Shown here: one piece after another, positions 42,444 through 51,260 of the stretch
How the letters are laid out: the number at the start of each line of letters is the position of its first letter
Numbering within the stretch: the stretch's first letter is position 1
Source of the DNA: Brevundimonas naejangsanensis DSM 23858
GTDB lineage: Bacteria; Pseudomonadota; Alphaproteobacteria; Caulobacterales; Caulobacteraceae
Length of the DNA: 64,000 nt
Reading direction: 5' to 3'
Assembly (NCBI RefSeq): GCF_000421705.1
Contig: NZ_ATXN01000006.1
Location: 141,693-205,692 of the forward strand
The notes under the pieces: generated by a model
The model's database searches: none
The model's input: the letters and a program-made list of their open reading frames with translations, nothing else
What the model was told of the DNA's origin: nothing
Translations under genes and position numbers: made by a program

Positions 42444-43925
42444 ATGACACAGCAAAGAGATCGTCTCTGCATCGCCATTCTGGCGCTCGGAGGACAGGGC
42501 GGCGGCGTGCTGGCCGACTGGATTCAGAGCGTCGCCCGCAGCCAGGGCCAGCTGGCTCAGGGCACCTCCGTCCCCGGCGTGGCCCAGCGCACGGGCTCGA
42601 CCGTTTACTATGTCGAACTGGCGCCCATGCCTGCCGACGGGCGCGCGCCCGTCCTGGCGCAGATGCCGACGCCCGGCGACGTCGATGTCGTCATCGCCTC
42701 CGAGCTGATGGAGGTCGGCCGCGCCATGGTGCGCGGCTTCGTCAGCGCCGAACGCACGACGCTGATCGGCTCGACCCATCGCATCTACGCCATCGCCGAG
42801 AAGTCGGCGATGGGCGACGGTCGCGCCGACAGCAGCAAGATTCTCGAAGCCGCCGCCAAGCGGGCGCGCCGCTTCGTCGGCTTCGACATGGACGCCGCCT
42901 CCGCCCGGTCTGGCAGCGTCATCAGTTCGATCATGTTCGGCGCCCTGGCGGGCAGCGGCGCCCTGCCCTTCCCGCGCGAAGCCTTCGAAGACGCGATCCG
43001 CGCCAGCGGCGTCGCGGTCGACAGCAACCTCAAGGGCTTCGCCGAGGGGTTCGACGCCGCCCGTCAGCCGGTCGCGGCGCCCGACGAACCTGCGGTTCCG
43101 ACGCCGGAACCGACCACGCCCTTCGGCCAGGCGCTGGCGGCGCGGATTCGCGCCCGCCTGCCCGCCGCCGCGCACAGGAACGCCCTGCTGGGGGTTCAGC
43201 GCCTGATGGACTATCAGGATCAGGCCTACGCCGCCCTCTATCTCGAACGGCTGGAGCGGATCGCGGCGCTGGACCAGCCCCCGCACGCCCTGACCACAGA
43301 GACGGCCGCGGCCCTGGCGCTGTGGATGGCCTATGACGACACCATCCGGGTAGCGGACCTGAAAACGCGCGCCTCCCGCGCGGCTCGCGTCCGTGGTGAA
43401 GTGCGCGTCAAGAACGACCAGCTTCTCAGCGTCACCGAGTTCATGCACCCCCGTCTGCGCGAGATCTGCGAGACCCTGCCCGCCCCGATCGGGCGGCGCC
43501 TCCTGCACAGCACCGCCGCCGAAAAACTGCTGGGGCGCTTCTTCACCAAGGGCCGCCATGTGGAGACGACGAGGCTGCGCTGGTTCCTGATGCTGAGCCT
43601 GCTGGCCGCCATGCGTCCGTTGCGCCGCAGTTCCCTGCGCTACCAGGAGGAGCAGCAGCGCGTAGAAGGATGGCTAGCGGAAATTCAGGCTCGGGCGCCG
43701 TCGCAGCCGGATGTCGCGCTCGAAGTCGCGCGATGCCAGAACCTGATCAAGGGCTATGGCGAGACCTTCGATCGCGGCCTGTCCAGCTACGCCAAAATCC
43801 TGGGCTTCATCCGCTCCGGCGCGCCGACCGCCGACGACATCGCCACGCTTCGCCGTGCGGCCCTGGCCGACGAACAGGGGCAGGCGCTTAATGCTGAGCT
43901 CAACCGACTGGGCGCCGCAGCCTGA
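42444..43925 (+). CDS. iorB: Indolepyruvate oxidoreductase-type beta subunit, long form
   Basis: A 493-residue protein. The first ~200 residues are the gamma/beta domain of 2-oxoacid oxidoreductases (CIAILALGGQGGGVLADWIQSVARSQG, TSVPGVAQRTGSTVYYVEL, VVIASELMEVGRAM). Archaeal IorB is about 200 residues. The remaining ~280, from a linker at about 215 onward, is an extension found in bacterial long forms with no assigned role that I know; it is rich in charged helices. ATG 42444 lies 5 bp after the alpha subunit stop. A partner for electron transfer is not encoded nearby. Confidence 0.85.
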   Translation: MTQQRDRLCIAILALGGQGGGVLADWIQSVARSQGQLAQGTSVPGVAQRTGSTVYYVELAPMPADGRAPVLAQMPTPGDVDVVIASELMEVGRAMVRGFVSAERTTLIGSTHRIYAIAEKSAMGDGRADSSKILEAAAKRARRFVGFDMDAASARSGSVISSIMFGALAGSGALPFPREAFEDAIRASGVAVDSNLKGFAEGFDAARQPVAAPDEPAVPTPEPTTPFGQALAARIRARLPAAAHRNALLGVQRLMDYQDQAYAALYLERLERIAALDQPPHALTTETAAALALWMAYDDTIRVADLKTRASRAARVRGEVRVKNDQLLSVTEFMHPRLREICETLPAPIGRRLLHSTAAEKLLGRFFTKGRHVETTRLRWFLMLSLLAAMRPLRRSSLRYQEEQQRVEGWLAEIQARAPSQPDVALEVARCQNLIKGYGETFDRGLSSYAKILGFIRSGAPTADDIATLRRAALADEQGQALNAELNRLGAAA

Positions 43926-44006
43926 CGGTCGCCCACGCGCCTTTGGCGTGATGCGCAACAGACATGGCCGGCGCCGCCGAGCGCGCCAGCCATGTCGTCA
44001 TCTCGC

Positions 44007-44816
44007 CTAGCGCCCTTGAAGCGCTTTGATCTCTGCCAGATCGAGCGGCGGAGCCTTCCAGCGCGGCTGCTCCTGCACCACGAAATCGCGGATGGATGCG
44101 GGCAGATCGTCGAACGATTCATACCGCCAGCCCGCCTGGTGAAGGTAGGACGTGCCCGCGCCCAGCGCCGGCGGGGTCGGCACAGACGACGCGAAACTGA
44201 CAAGGTTCTTATAGGCGGCTCCAGACGCCTCAGGCAGAACAAAGAAGTCATAGGTCTCAAAGGACTGGAGCCTCTGCCCGCCCGGCAAAGGGCGATCGCG
44301 ATAAACAGGGACGGTGAAGTTGGCGATGTCCCCGATCCATCGCGCGCTGATCACTTCATGCGGCCCGGTTACGCTGACGCGCTCGCCCGTTCCCACCACA
44401 GAGATGGTCTGCAGCCGGTCGCCGTTCAGCCGATAATGAATCTGCTGATAATCGAACAGGATGGGTTCCAGAGGAACGCCGTTGAGTTCCCGCAAAAGCT
44501 CGCCCGTCTGCACATCGCGGTAGATGTACACCTTACGAGACAACTGGATAAAGCCGCCCGGATAGTCCGGATCCGGGACCAGACGGGCTGTATCAAAGCC
44601 CTCCACCTTGGCCAGAACCTTGCCCGTGGGGAACTCCGTGATTTCGCCGGTTGAATACCAGTAGACCGGCGATGCCCCCATTCCGCCTGTACGCGTCTGG
44701 AGCCAGACCTGAAAAAGCTGCGCATCAAATCCGTTCGCCAGCGCTGTCGTCGGCGTCATCATCATCAGTGCGCAGATCATCGCAGCAAGGCGCGATACTT
44801 TCCGAAACACCATCAT
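44007..44816 (-). CDS. Exported DUF1838-like protein
   Basis: A 269-residue protein with a signal peptide (cleavage near ALA-N). Sequence features such as FQVWLQTRTGGMGASPVYWYSTGEITEFPTG, VEGFDTARLVPDPDYPGGFIQLSRKVYIYRD and LFDYQQIHYRL suggest the DUF1838 family, whose function is unknown. ATG 44816 or 44813 follows GGAGGGGAG. It is divergent from a TonB receptor gene, with a degenerate TGT-N12-ACA site in the gap, so it may share that receptor's induction. Confidence 0.7.
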   Translation of the reverse strand: MMVFRKVSRLAAMICALMMMTPTTALANGFDAQLFQVWLQTRTGGMGASPVYWYSTGEITEFPTGKVLAKVEGFDTARLVPDPDYPGGFIQLSRKVYIYRDVQTGELLRELNGVPLEPILFDYQQIHYRLNGDRLQTISVVGTGERVSVTGPHEVISARWIGDIANFTVPVYRDRPLPGGQRLQSFETYDFFVLPEASGAAYKNLVSFASSVPTPPALGAGTSYLHQAGWRYESFDDLPASIRDFVVQEQPRWKAPPLDLAEIKALQGR

Positions 44817-44841
44817 TTCAACTCCCCTCCACAAGGCATCT

Positions 44842-44859
44842 TGTGCCTACTTCAATACA
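44842..44859. promoter_or_regulatory. Degenerate TGT-N12-ACA operator candidate
   Basis: TGTGC-CTACTTCA-ATACA has the same outer bases and 18-bp length as the sites at 47537, 51210, 53756 and 53914, with two inner mismatches on the left. It is 26 bp before the DUF1838 start. Confidence 0.35.
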
Positions 44860-45043
44860 AGTCTAACGTTGATATCGCTGTGTCAACGACATTCAACGGC
44901 GTGACCCCTTAAAGGCGCCGTAGATCGTCCGAATGCCCCGGCGGGGAGGCCAGGGACGGATCAGGTCGATGATGCGGGACGTGCGTACGGGACGGAAGCC
45001 GGCGCGTTCGAGCGCCGCCTTCGCAGCAGGGGGGACCCACTGG

Positions 45044-47428
45044 ATGAAGCAACCTCAATTTCTTTTGGCCACGGCGTCAGCGCTCGCCGTCGTCTGGACG
45101 TTTTCCGGCGCCGCGCAGGCCCAGGACGCAGAAACCTCAAGCGCATCAATCGTCGATGACATCATCGTCACCGCGCGCAAACGCGAAGAATCCGCACAGG
45201 ACGTCCCGGTGTCAGTCAGCGCTATGGGCGCAGAGACCATGGCCGCGCTGCAGATCGAAACCGTCATGGACGTGGCGCGATATACGCCGGGCTTCCAGAT
45301 GCAGTCGTCATTCGGCAGCTTCAACGACCGCCCCGTCATCCGCGGCGCCTCGAACCTTCTTCTGGCGGACGGCAAGGTCGGCCTGTTTATCGACGGCGTG
45401 CCGTGGTTTGGGTCCCTGTCCACCCTGGACATGGAAAGCTTTCAGCGCGTCGAAGTCATGCGCGGCCCGCAATCGTCTCTCTATGGCCGGGGAACCCTGT
45501 CGGGCGCGATCAACCTGGTCACACGATTGCCCGGCGACGCCTTCTCTGCGCGCGGCGCAGTGACTGCGGGCTCGGACGGACGTCTGGATTACAACGTCAG
45601 CCTGTCCGGGCCGGTCGATGACAGCCTGGGATTTGTGCTGGGCGTCAGCCACTCTGAATTCGACGGGCAGTACAGAAACGAGGCCGGCCTGGGTGAAATG
45701 CTGGGGGCCCGCTCTTCCGACACCTACAACGCCGGTCTGTATTTCCACCCTAACGACCGCTTTGAAGCGTCCCTGCGCTACTATGGCGTCCGCTCTGAAG
45801 AGACCCAGGCGCCGCTGATGCTCCAGCCGGCGTCGGCGAACAACTGCTTCCTGACGACCCGCCCCTATTATTGCGGCGACATCCGGACGCCTACCCGTTT
45901 CGCGGTGAATACGGACAAGGTGCTGTCGCCAGGAATCTTCCGCGATACGGACGCGATCATGGGCTCCGTCGCCTATCAGTTCGGCGACGAGGGGCCGCGG
46001 CTTTCCTATATGGCCGGCTGGTCGCGAACCCATCTCGAGACCGGGGTGGATCTCAGCTACGATGATCGTGACTTCTTCACCCTCGGCGCGGCGTGCGCCT
46101 TCGTGCCCATACCCAATCGCGACTGCAGCCGGTCCCTCTTCAATGATACGCGCGCGCAGGATCGGGATTCGGTCACGCAGGAAGTGCGCTTGGCCAGTTC
46201 GGGCGACCGCGCCCTGCGATGGTCCCTCGGCGTCTATTCGGGCAGCGACAAGACCACGCCGCTGAAGAAGTACCTGGAAATCACCGAGGTCGGCCCGGAT
46301 GTGCTCGACGCTATCTATGAGGTTGAAAACCTGGCGGTGTTCGGCGGCGCCGAATACGACTTCACGGACCGTCTGACCGTCTCGCTGGAAGGGCGCTGGC
46401 AGCGGGACGAGGTGACGCAGACCGCCCAGTCCTATCGTGTCAGCGACTTCTTCAGCCCTGCAGCGATCGCGGCGCTGCGCTCTCCTCTTCCGAGCCAGGT
46501 CGTCGGCGCCAATGATGTGCGCAATGCGGTGTTCGAAACCTTCCTGCCGCGCGTCAGCCTGACATGGAAGCACGCTCCGGGCGTGAACCTCTATGCGCAA
46601 TACTCGATGGGCAACTCGCCCGGCGGCTTCAACATCGTGACCGCTCCGGTCGCCACCTATGATGAAGAGCGCCTGACCAATTTCGAGATCGGAGCCAAAA
46701 CATCCCTGTTCGGCTTCAGATATCTGAACGCCGCCCTGTTCCACAACGTCATCGAAAACCAGGTCCTCAGCACCACCTTCCAGACCCTGACCGCTGCGGC
46801 CAGCTACATGACCAATGTGGGCGAGACGGAGGTCAACGGAGTTGAAATCGAGGGCCTGCGGAACCTGACGTCAAATCTGTCGCTTCGTTTCGCCTATACC
46901 TATCTTGACACCAAGATTACTCAGGGCGTCGATAACGACGAAGCGATCCTGCACCTGGGCATCGCCTGTAAAAGCCAGCTTCCCGGCACGACCACCTATT
47001 TCGTCAACCTGACCCTACCGGGTTGTAGGGACGCCGGCTCCATCGTCGGCCGTCGTTCGCCGCTGGTGTCCGAACACACCGGCAGCGTGGGCCTGCGCTA
47101 TGACGGCGCTACAGCTTGGAGCGATATCGACTGGTTCGCTTCAGCCGACCTGACCTACGTCGGATCATTCTATGCCCAGGTTCACAATCTGGCGCTGATA
47201 CCGGCGTCGCAGCGCGTCAACCTCGCCGCCGGACTGTCACGAGGCAACCTGCAGTTGATGGTGTGGGCGCGCAATGTCTTCGATGACGATACCGCCACCG
47301 GAGCGCTGCGTTACGTTGACTACACTGCGCCGGCCGTACAATCGCCGGGCGGGGATCGCCCCCGCGCCTTTGGCGTCAGCGCGCCCGAACGGCGCACCTG
47401 GGGCGTAAGTCTGTCGGTCCGCTACTGA
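45044..47428 (+). CDS. TonB-dependent receptor
   Basis: A 794-residue receptor with signal peptide (MKQPQFLLATASALAVVW, cleavage near AQA-QD), TonB box VDDIIVTARKREESAQDVP, plug motifs RPVIRGASNLLLADGKVGLFIDGVP and VEVMRGPQSSLYGRGTLSGAIN, and C-terminal VSLSVRY. The TARKR.ES.QDVP plug differs from the peptide-type receptors at 11 and 19 kb and resembles receptors for small organic or aromatic compounds and siderophores. ATG 45044 follows AGGGGGG. A frame extends 37 codons upstream but lacks a signal. Confidence 0.9.
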   Translation: MKQPQFLLATASALAVVWTFSGAAQAQDAETSSASIVDDIIVTARKREESAQDVPVSVSAMGAETMAALQIETVMDVARYTPGFQMQSSFGSFNDRPVIRGASNLLLADGKVGLFIDGVPWFGSLSTLDMESFQRVEVMRGPQSSLYGRGTLSGAINLVTRLPGDAFSARGAVTAGSDGRLDYNVSLSGPVDDSLGFVLGVSHSEFDGQYRNEAGLGEMLGARSSDTYNAGLYFHPNDRFEASLRYYGVRSEETQAPLMLQPASANNCFLTTRPYYCGDIRTPTRFAVNTDKVLSPGIFRDTDAIMGSVAYQFGDEGPRLSYMAGWSRTHLETGVDLSYDDRDFFTLGAACAFVPIPNRDCSRSLFNDTRAQDRDSVTQEVRLASSGDRALRWSLGVYSGSDKTTPLKKYLEITEVGPDVLDAIYEVENLAVFGGAEYDFTDRLTVSLEGRWQRDEVTQTAQSYRVSDFFSPAAIAALRSPLPSQVVGANDVRNAVFETFLPRVSLTWKHAPGVNLYAQYSMGNSPGGFNIVTAPVATYDEERLTNFEIGAKTSLFGFRYLNAALFHNVIENQVLSTTFQTLTAAASYMTNVGETEVNGVEIEGLRNLTSNLSLRFAYTYLDTKITQGVDNDEAILHLGIACKSQLPGTTTYFVNLTLPGCRDAGSIVGRRSPLVSEHTGSVGLRYDGATAWSDIDWFASADLTYVGSFYAQVHNLALIPASQRVNLAAGLSRGNLQLMVWARNVFDDDTATGALRYVDYTAPAVQSPGGDRPRAFGVSAPERRTWGVSLSVRY

Positions 47429-47472
47429 GACCGACGCGCAGCCAGTCATGCTGGCTGACCGGGCGCGGCAAA

Positions 47473-47501
47473 CCGGGTCGGTGCTCCCTGCACCGGCCCG
47501 G
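47473..47501 (+). terminator. Hairpin after TonB receptor, no clear T-tract
   Basis: CCGGGTCGGTGC (47473-47484) pairs with GCACCGGCCCGG (47490-47501) with one wobble. No T run follows, so it may be a weak or Rho-assisted terminator. Confidence 0.4.
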
Positions 47502-47536
47502 CTTCCAGCCGCACGCCTGATCACAGGGCGCCAAGA

Positions 47537-47554
47537 AGTATTAATCTAGATACA
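47537..47554. promoter_or_regulatory. Operator candidate (A)GTAT-N8-ATACA
   Basis: AGTAT-TAATCTAG-ATACA; its reverse complement matches 53756-53772 in 14 of 17 positions (TGTATCT...TTAATAC). It lies 143 bp before the TonB receptor start at 47697. TTGACA at 47612-47617 may be that gene's -35 box. Confidence 0.55.
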
Positions 47555-47696
47555 TTTCAACTCGCTCACGCGAGACAAGCCGAGTTAGGCGTGCCGAAGC
47601 ATCATGGTTGATTGACAGAACAACCACATTGTGGCGACTATCACTCGTCTTCATAAAGATACATGCCAAGTCATAAGGGCATGAGAGGGAGTGACA

Positions 47697-49853
47697 GTGA
47701 GACATCGTACCCATGCCTTGGCCATGACCGCGATCGCGGCCGGCTTTTCCGTCCTGGCGGGCGCCGCCGCCGCTCAGGACGCCGTCCAGGTCGATGAGAT
47801 CATCGTCACGGCCCGTAAGACAAGCGAGCGCCTGCAAGAGGTGCCGCTGTCGATCACAGCGCTGAACGCCGAGGACATGCAGCGTCGCGGCATCCGCGAA
47901 GTCACCGACCTTTCCTCGATCGCCCCGGGCCTCAACATCGAGAAGGACCAGGGCCGCCGCTTCGAGCGCCCGGTCATTCGCGGCCAGGCCAACGTCTTCG
48001 GCGCGCCCAACGCCGCCTCCTTCATCGACGGCGTCTATATCCCGGACAGCCTGTTCGCCACCGAAATGGCCTTCGTCGACCAGGTCGAGGTGATCAAGGG
48101 ACCCCAGTCGGCCCTGTACGGCCGCCAGACCTTCTCAGGCGCGATCAGCTATACGACGCGCAAGCCGTCGCAGGACGTCGAGGCGCTGATCCGCGCCACC
48201 GCGGCCGAGCATGACGAATACAACTTCCTGATGGGCCTCAGCGGGCCGCTGGTGAAGGACGTGCTGTCGGCCCAGGCGTCCGTCAACTACTACACCTATG
48301 GCGGCGAGTACCGGAACAATGCGCCCGGCACGCCCAGCGACGGCAAGACCATCGGTCAGGAAAAGACTGTCGGCGGCACCCTGGCGCTGATGTACACGCC
48401 GACATCGGAACTGAGCTTCATCCTGCGCGGCTCATACGCTCACAACAATGACGGCCACGAGCCGATGGCGATCCAACGCTCGACCGCCAACAACTGCTAT
48501 CTGGACACCCGCACCCAGTATTATTGCGGCGCCATCAACGTCACGCCTGACATGATCGGCCTGAATCTGGATGAAATCGGCGGCGGCGGCGTTGAACGCA
48601 AGACCGGCCGTCTGAGCCTGACCGCCGAATACGATCACGGCGGCTACACCCTGACCTCGATCAGCGCCTATAACGACTCCGAAGAGCACCGAAAGGCCGA
48701 CCTTGATTACCTGCCCCAGCGCCTGCTGGGCGGTTCGCTGCATGTCGACGACCGGGTGAACATCAAGGGCTTCAGCCAGGAATTCCGCATCGCTTCGCCG
48801 CGCGGCGAACGCCTGCACTGGATGGCCGGGGCCTATTATTTCAACAGCGACCGCTGGGACGGGCGTTATCGCTATGTCTCACGCGCCCTGCAAGACAACG
48901 GCACGATCGAGACGGAAAACCTGGCCGCCTTCGGCCTGGTCGGCTTCGACTTCACCGACAAGCTGTCGGGCACGGCCGAAGTGCGCGTCGCCGAAGAAAA
49001 GCTGCACCTGACCGGCGGGGATTCCAACTTCGATTACGAAGCGACCTATCGCTCGACCAACCCGCGTTTCACCATGTCGTACAAGGCCACTGACGACCTG
49101 ATGTTCTATGGCCTGGTGGCGCGCGGCAACAAGCCGGGCGGCTTCAACACCGACGTGCGCCTGAGCCCCGCCGATCGCTCCTACGGCGAAGAGACAGCCT
49201 GGAACTATGAACTGGGCTTCAAGAGCGACCTGTTCGACCGCCGCGTCCGCCTGAACGTCGCCGGCTACTATATCGACTGGTCGAACCAGCAGATGACCCA
49301 GGTGGCCAATCTGTCCTCGACCGAGACCGTCTCCTTCATCCGCAACGTCGGCGAGGTCGAGGTCAAGGGCGTCGAGGTCGAGGCCCAGGCCAAGATCACC
49401 TCCGACTGGTCCGTGCGCGGCACCTTCGCCTATGCGGATTCCGAATATACCAACGCGACCGACCCGGACTTCGCCACCCTGACCGGCGGCGACGGCGACG
49501 TCAGCGGCAAGGCGATCCCCAACGCGCCCAAGATCCAGTACTCCCTGGGCAGCAACTACGCCTGGTACGTCGGCGAGAACCGCTTCTTCGTCGACGGCAC
49601 CTATTCCTTCCGCTCCAAGAAGTATGATCAGGTCGCCAACCTGGCCTGGGTGGACGGCCGCGATACCGCCAACGTGCAACTGGGATGGGAACGCGGCCCG
49701 CACCGGGTGATCCTGTTCGGCCGCAACATCTTCGACAACATCGATCCTGTCGGCATCGTCCGCTACTCGGACTTCACCACCAACCGTCGCGGCTTTGTGG
49801 GCTCCCTGCCGCGCGGTCGTCAGATCGGCCTGACCTACGAAGCCAACTTCTGA
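47697..49853 (+). CDS. TonB-dependent receptor (GTG start)
   Basis: A 718-residue receptor closely related in layout to 45044-47428: signal peptide ending AAA-QD, TonB box VDEIIVTARKTSERLQEVP, plug RPVIRGQANVFGAPNAASFIDGVYIPD and VEVIKGPQSALYGRQTFSGAI, C-terminal LTYEANF. Both share CYLDTRTQYYCGAI / CFLTTRPYYCGDI, a paired-cysteine loop at the same barrel place. I choose GTG 47697 (AGGGA 6 nt upstream); GTG 47691 is an alternative. Probably imports the substrate of the neighbouring monooxygenase regulon. Confidence 0.9.
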   Translation: MRHRTHALAMTAIAAGFSVLAGAAAAQDAVQVDEIIVTARKTSERLQEVPLSITALNAEDMQRRGIREVTDLSSIAPGLNIEKDQGRRFERPVIRGQANVFGAPNAASFIDGVYIPDSLFATEMAFVDQVEVIKGPQSALYGRQTFSGAISYTTRKPSQDVEALIRATAAEHDEYNFLMGLSGPLVKDVLSAQASVNYYTYGGEYRNNAPGTPSDGKTIGQEKTVGGTLALMYTPTSELSFILRGSYAHNNDGHEPMAIQRSTANNCYLDTRTQYYCGAINVTPDMIGLNLDEIGGGGVERKTGRLSLTAEYDHGGYTLTSISAYNDSEEHRKADLDYLPQRLLGGSLHVDDRVNIKGFSQEFRIASPRGERLHWMAGAYYFNSDRWDGRYRYVSRALQDNGTIETENLAAFGLVGFDFTDKLSGTAEVRVAEEKLHLTGGDSNFDYEATYRSTNPRFTMSYKATDDLMFYGLVARGNKPGGFNTDVRLSPADRSYGEETAWNYELGFKSDLFDRRVRLNVAGYYIDWSNQQMTQVANLSSTETVSFIRNVGEVEVKGVEVEAQAKITSDWSVRGTFAYADSEYTNATDPDFATLTGGDGDVSGKAIPNAPKIQYSLGSNYAWYVGENRFFVDGTYSFRSKKYDQVANLAWVDGRDTANVQLGWERGPHRVILFGRNIFDNIDPVGIVRYSDFTTNRRGFVGSLPRGRQIGLTYEANF

Positions 49854-49874
49854 CCTGCCTCCCAGAAGCTGGTT

Positions 49875-49906
49875 GGGCCCGCAGTTCACGCTGCGGGCCC
49901 TTTTTT
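49875..49906 (+). terminator. Rho-independent terminator after TonB receptor
   Basis: GGGCCCGCAG (49875-49884) with CTGCGGGCCC (49891-49900), then six T. Confidence 0.95.
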
Positions 49907-49948
49907 CTTTGAGGCCCCGGCCTCGGCCAGCCTCTGCTCCAGAAAGCA

Positions 49949-49984
49949 AAAAGGCCCCGGACGGCGATGCGTCCGGGGCCTTTT
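49949..49984. terminator. Second, bidirectional terminator
   Basis: AAAA-GGCCCCGGAC (49949-49962) with GTCCGGGGCC-TTTT (49971-49984). It serves the convergent methyltransferase gene and backs up the receptor terminator. Confidence 0.9.
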
Positions 49985-50007
49985 CCATCATTTGATCGCC
50001 GGGTCGA

Positions 50008-51168
50008 TCAGCCGGTGAGAGCCGTGCCGCGACGCCCCTCAGCGTCGGGCTTCTCGCCCAGCACGATATACCAGGCGCGCGGGCCGTCCCGCATCCGCAC
50101 CGTCGTCTCCAGAACTTCGTCAGCCGCGAAACCCGCTTCGAGCATGACGTCCGGCGCCTGTGTCGCCAGGAACTCGTCCCAGAAGGGTTCATCGTTGTTC
50201 TTGGTCTGCCAGGCGAAGATGAACTTCTCGAAGGCGCTGAAATCGGCGCCCTTCATCGGCACGTCCTGGTGCACGACCACGCCGCCGGGGCGCAGAACGC
50301 GGCGCGCCTCGCTGAAAATGCGGCCGAGCGAAGCGCGCGAGACCTCGTGCATCATGTTGTGCGACACGACCAGATCAAAGCTCTCGTCCACGAACGGCAT
50401 GGCGCCCGCATCCATCTGACGGAAGTGCGCCTTCAGCCCCATCGCCTCGGCCCGGATATGGGCGTAGCGCAGCAGGCCGGGCGCCACGTCGACGCCATAG
50501 ACCTCGGCCTCGGGAAAGGCGGCCGCATAGCCGACCGTGGCGCCGCCCGAGGAACAGGCCAAATCCAGAATGCGACGCGGCTTAAAGCCGGGATAGCGCT
50601 CAGCCAGGAATTCGATGACGGCCGCAGACTTGGAGTCGCGCGTGCCGATGCCGACACCCAGCGAATAGGCGTTTCCGCCGCTCTCATAGAAGGCCCCGGC
50701 CGTGAAGTCGTCGGCCGAACCCTCGCCCAGCATATAGCCGCCGGGCTGGCCGTGGATGTGGCCGGCATAGGCGTCGGCCGGGGCCGCAAAGTCGGGGCTG
50801 GTTTCGCAGCTGCCACCCGCCGGCGCCTGGACCAGACCGGCGGCGACCTGCTTCATGCGCGGCAGTTCGCGATGAATGGTCTCGCCCACCGAGTTCCACA
50901 TGACGTCCTGAGCGCTGCGGCTGAACGCGCTCCAGATCTGATAGAAGGGATCACGGACCATGGCCGCCGTGATGTCCTCGACGGTTTCGGGCGTCTTGCC
51001 CGACGCGGCTTCGAAGGCCGGCCCCGCGCGGGCGTCCAGGGCGACCTTGTTGGCGTCCTCATAGCGGCGGAGCCGGTTCTTCAACTGCACGATGTACTGG
51101 GTGCGCGCCGCCTCATCGTGAAGCGGCCGGGCCAGAAGTTCATGGGTGGCCGTACGGTCGATGATCAT
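50008..51168 (-). CDS. Class I SAM-dependent methyltransferase with long N-terminal domain
   Basis: A 386-residue protein. SAM motif I is RRILDLACSSGGATVGYAAAFPEAEVYGVDVAP (around 205-235), followed by DAGAMPFVDESFDLVVSHNMMHEV and RRVLRPGGVVVHQDVP, as in UbiE/Methyltransf_11 proteins. The first ~190 residues are not recognisable; they contain DPFYQIWSAFSRSAQDVMW. It could methylate a small aromatic or lipid-like acceptor. It shares a promoter gap, with a TGTAT-N8-ATACC site, with the maleate-isomerase-like gene. Confidence 0.8.
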   Translation of the reverse strand: MIIDRTATHELLARPLHDEAARTQYIVQLKNRLRRYEDANKVALDARAGPAFEAASGKTPETVEDITAAMVRDPFYQIWSAFSRSAQDVMWNSVGETIHRELPRMKQVAAGLVQAPAGGSCETSPDFAAPADAYAGHIHGQPGGYMLGEGSADDFTAGAFYESGGNAYSLGVGIGTRDSKSAAVIEFLAERYPGFKPRRILDLACSSGGATVGYAAAFPEAEVYGVDVAPGLLRYAHIRAEAMGLKAHFRQMDAGAMPFVDESFDLVVSHNMMHEVSRASLGRIFSEARRVLRPGGVVVHQDVPMKGADFSAFEKFIFAWQTKNNDEPFWDEFLATQAPDVMLEAGFAADEVLETTVRMRDGPRAWYIVLGEKPDAEGRRGTALTG

Positions 51169-51209
51169 GCGCTCTCCTCCATGTTCGACTGGCGTTCAGT
51201 CTTTCATGA

Positions 51210-51227
51210 TGTATTATCTCAAATACC
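51210..51227. promoter_or_regulatory. Operator candidate TGTAT-N8-ATACC
   Basis: TGTAT-TATCTCAA-ATACC in the divergent gap between the methyltransferase (start 51168) and the maleate-isomerase-like gene (start 51261). One mismatch to TGTAT-N8-ATACA. Confidence 0.55.
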
Positions 51228-51260
51228 TCTTATGCGAAAGTCTCTTCGTCGGATCGGACC

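Noticed and set aside
43940..43975. Short hairpin after IorB as a terminator
   Set aside because: The CACGC...GCGTG stem is short and has no T-tract; not enough to call.
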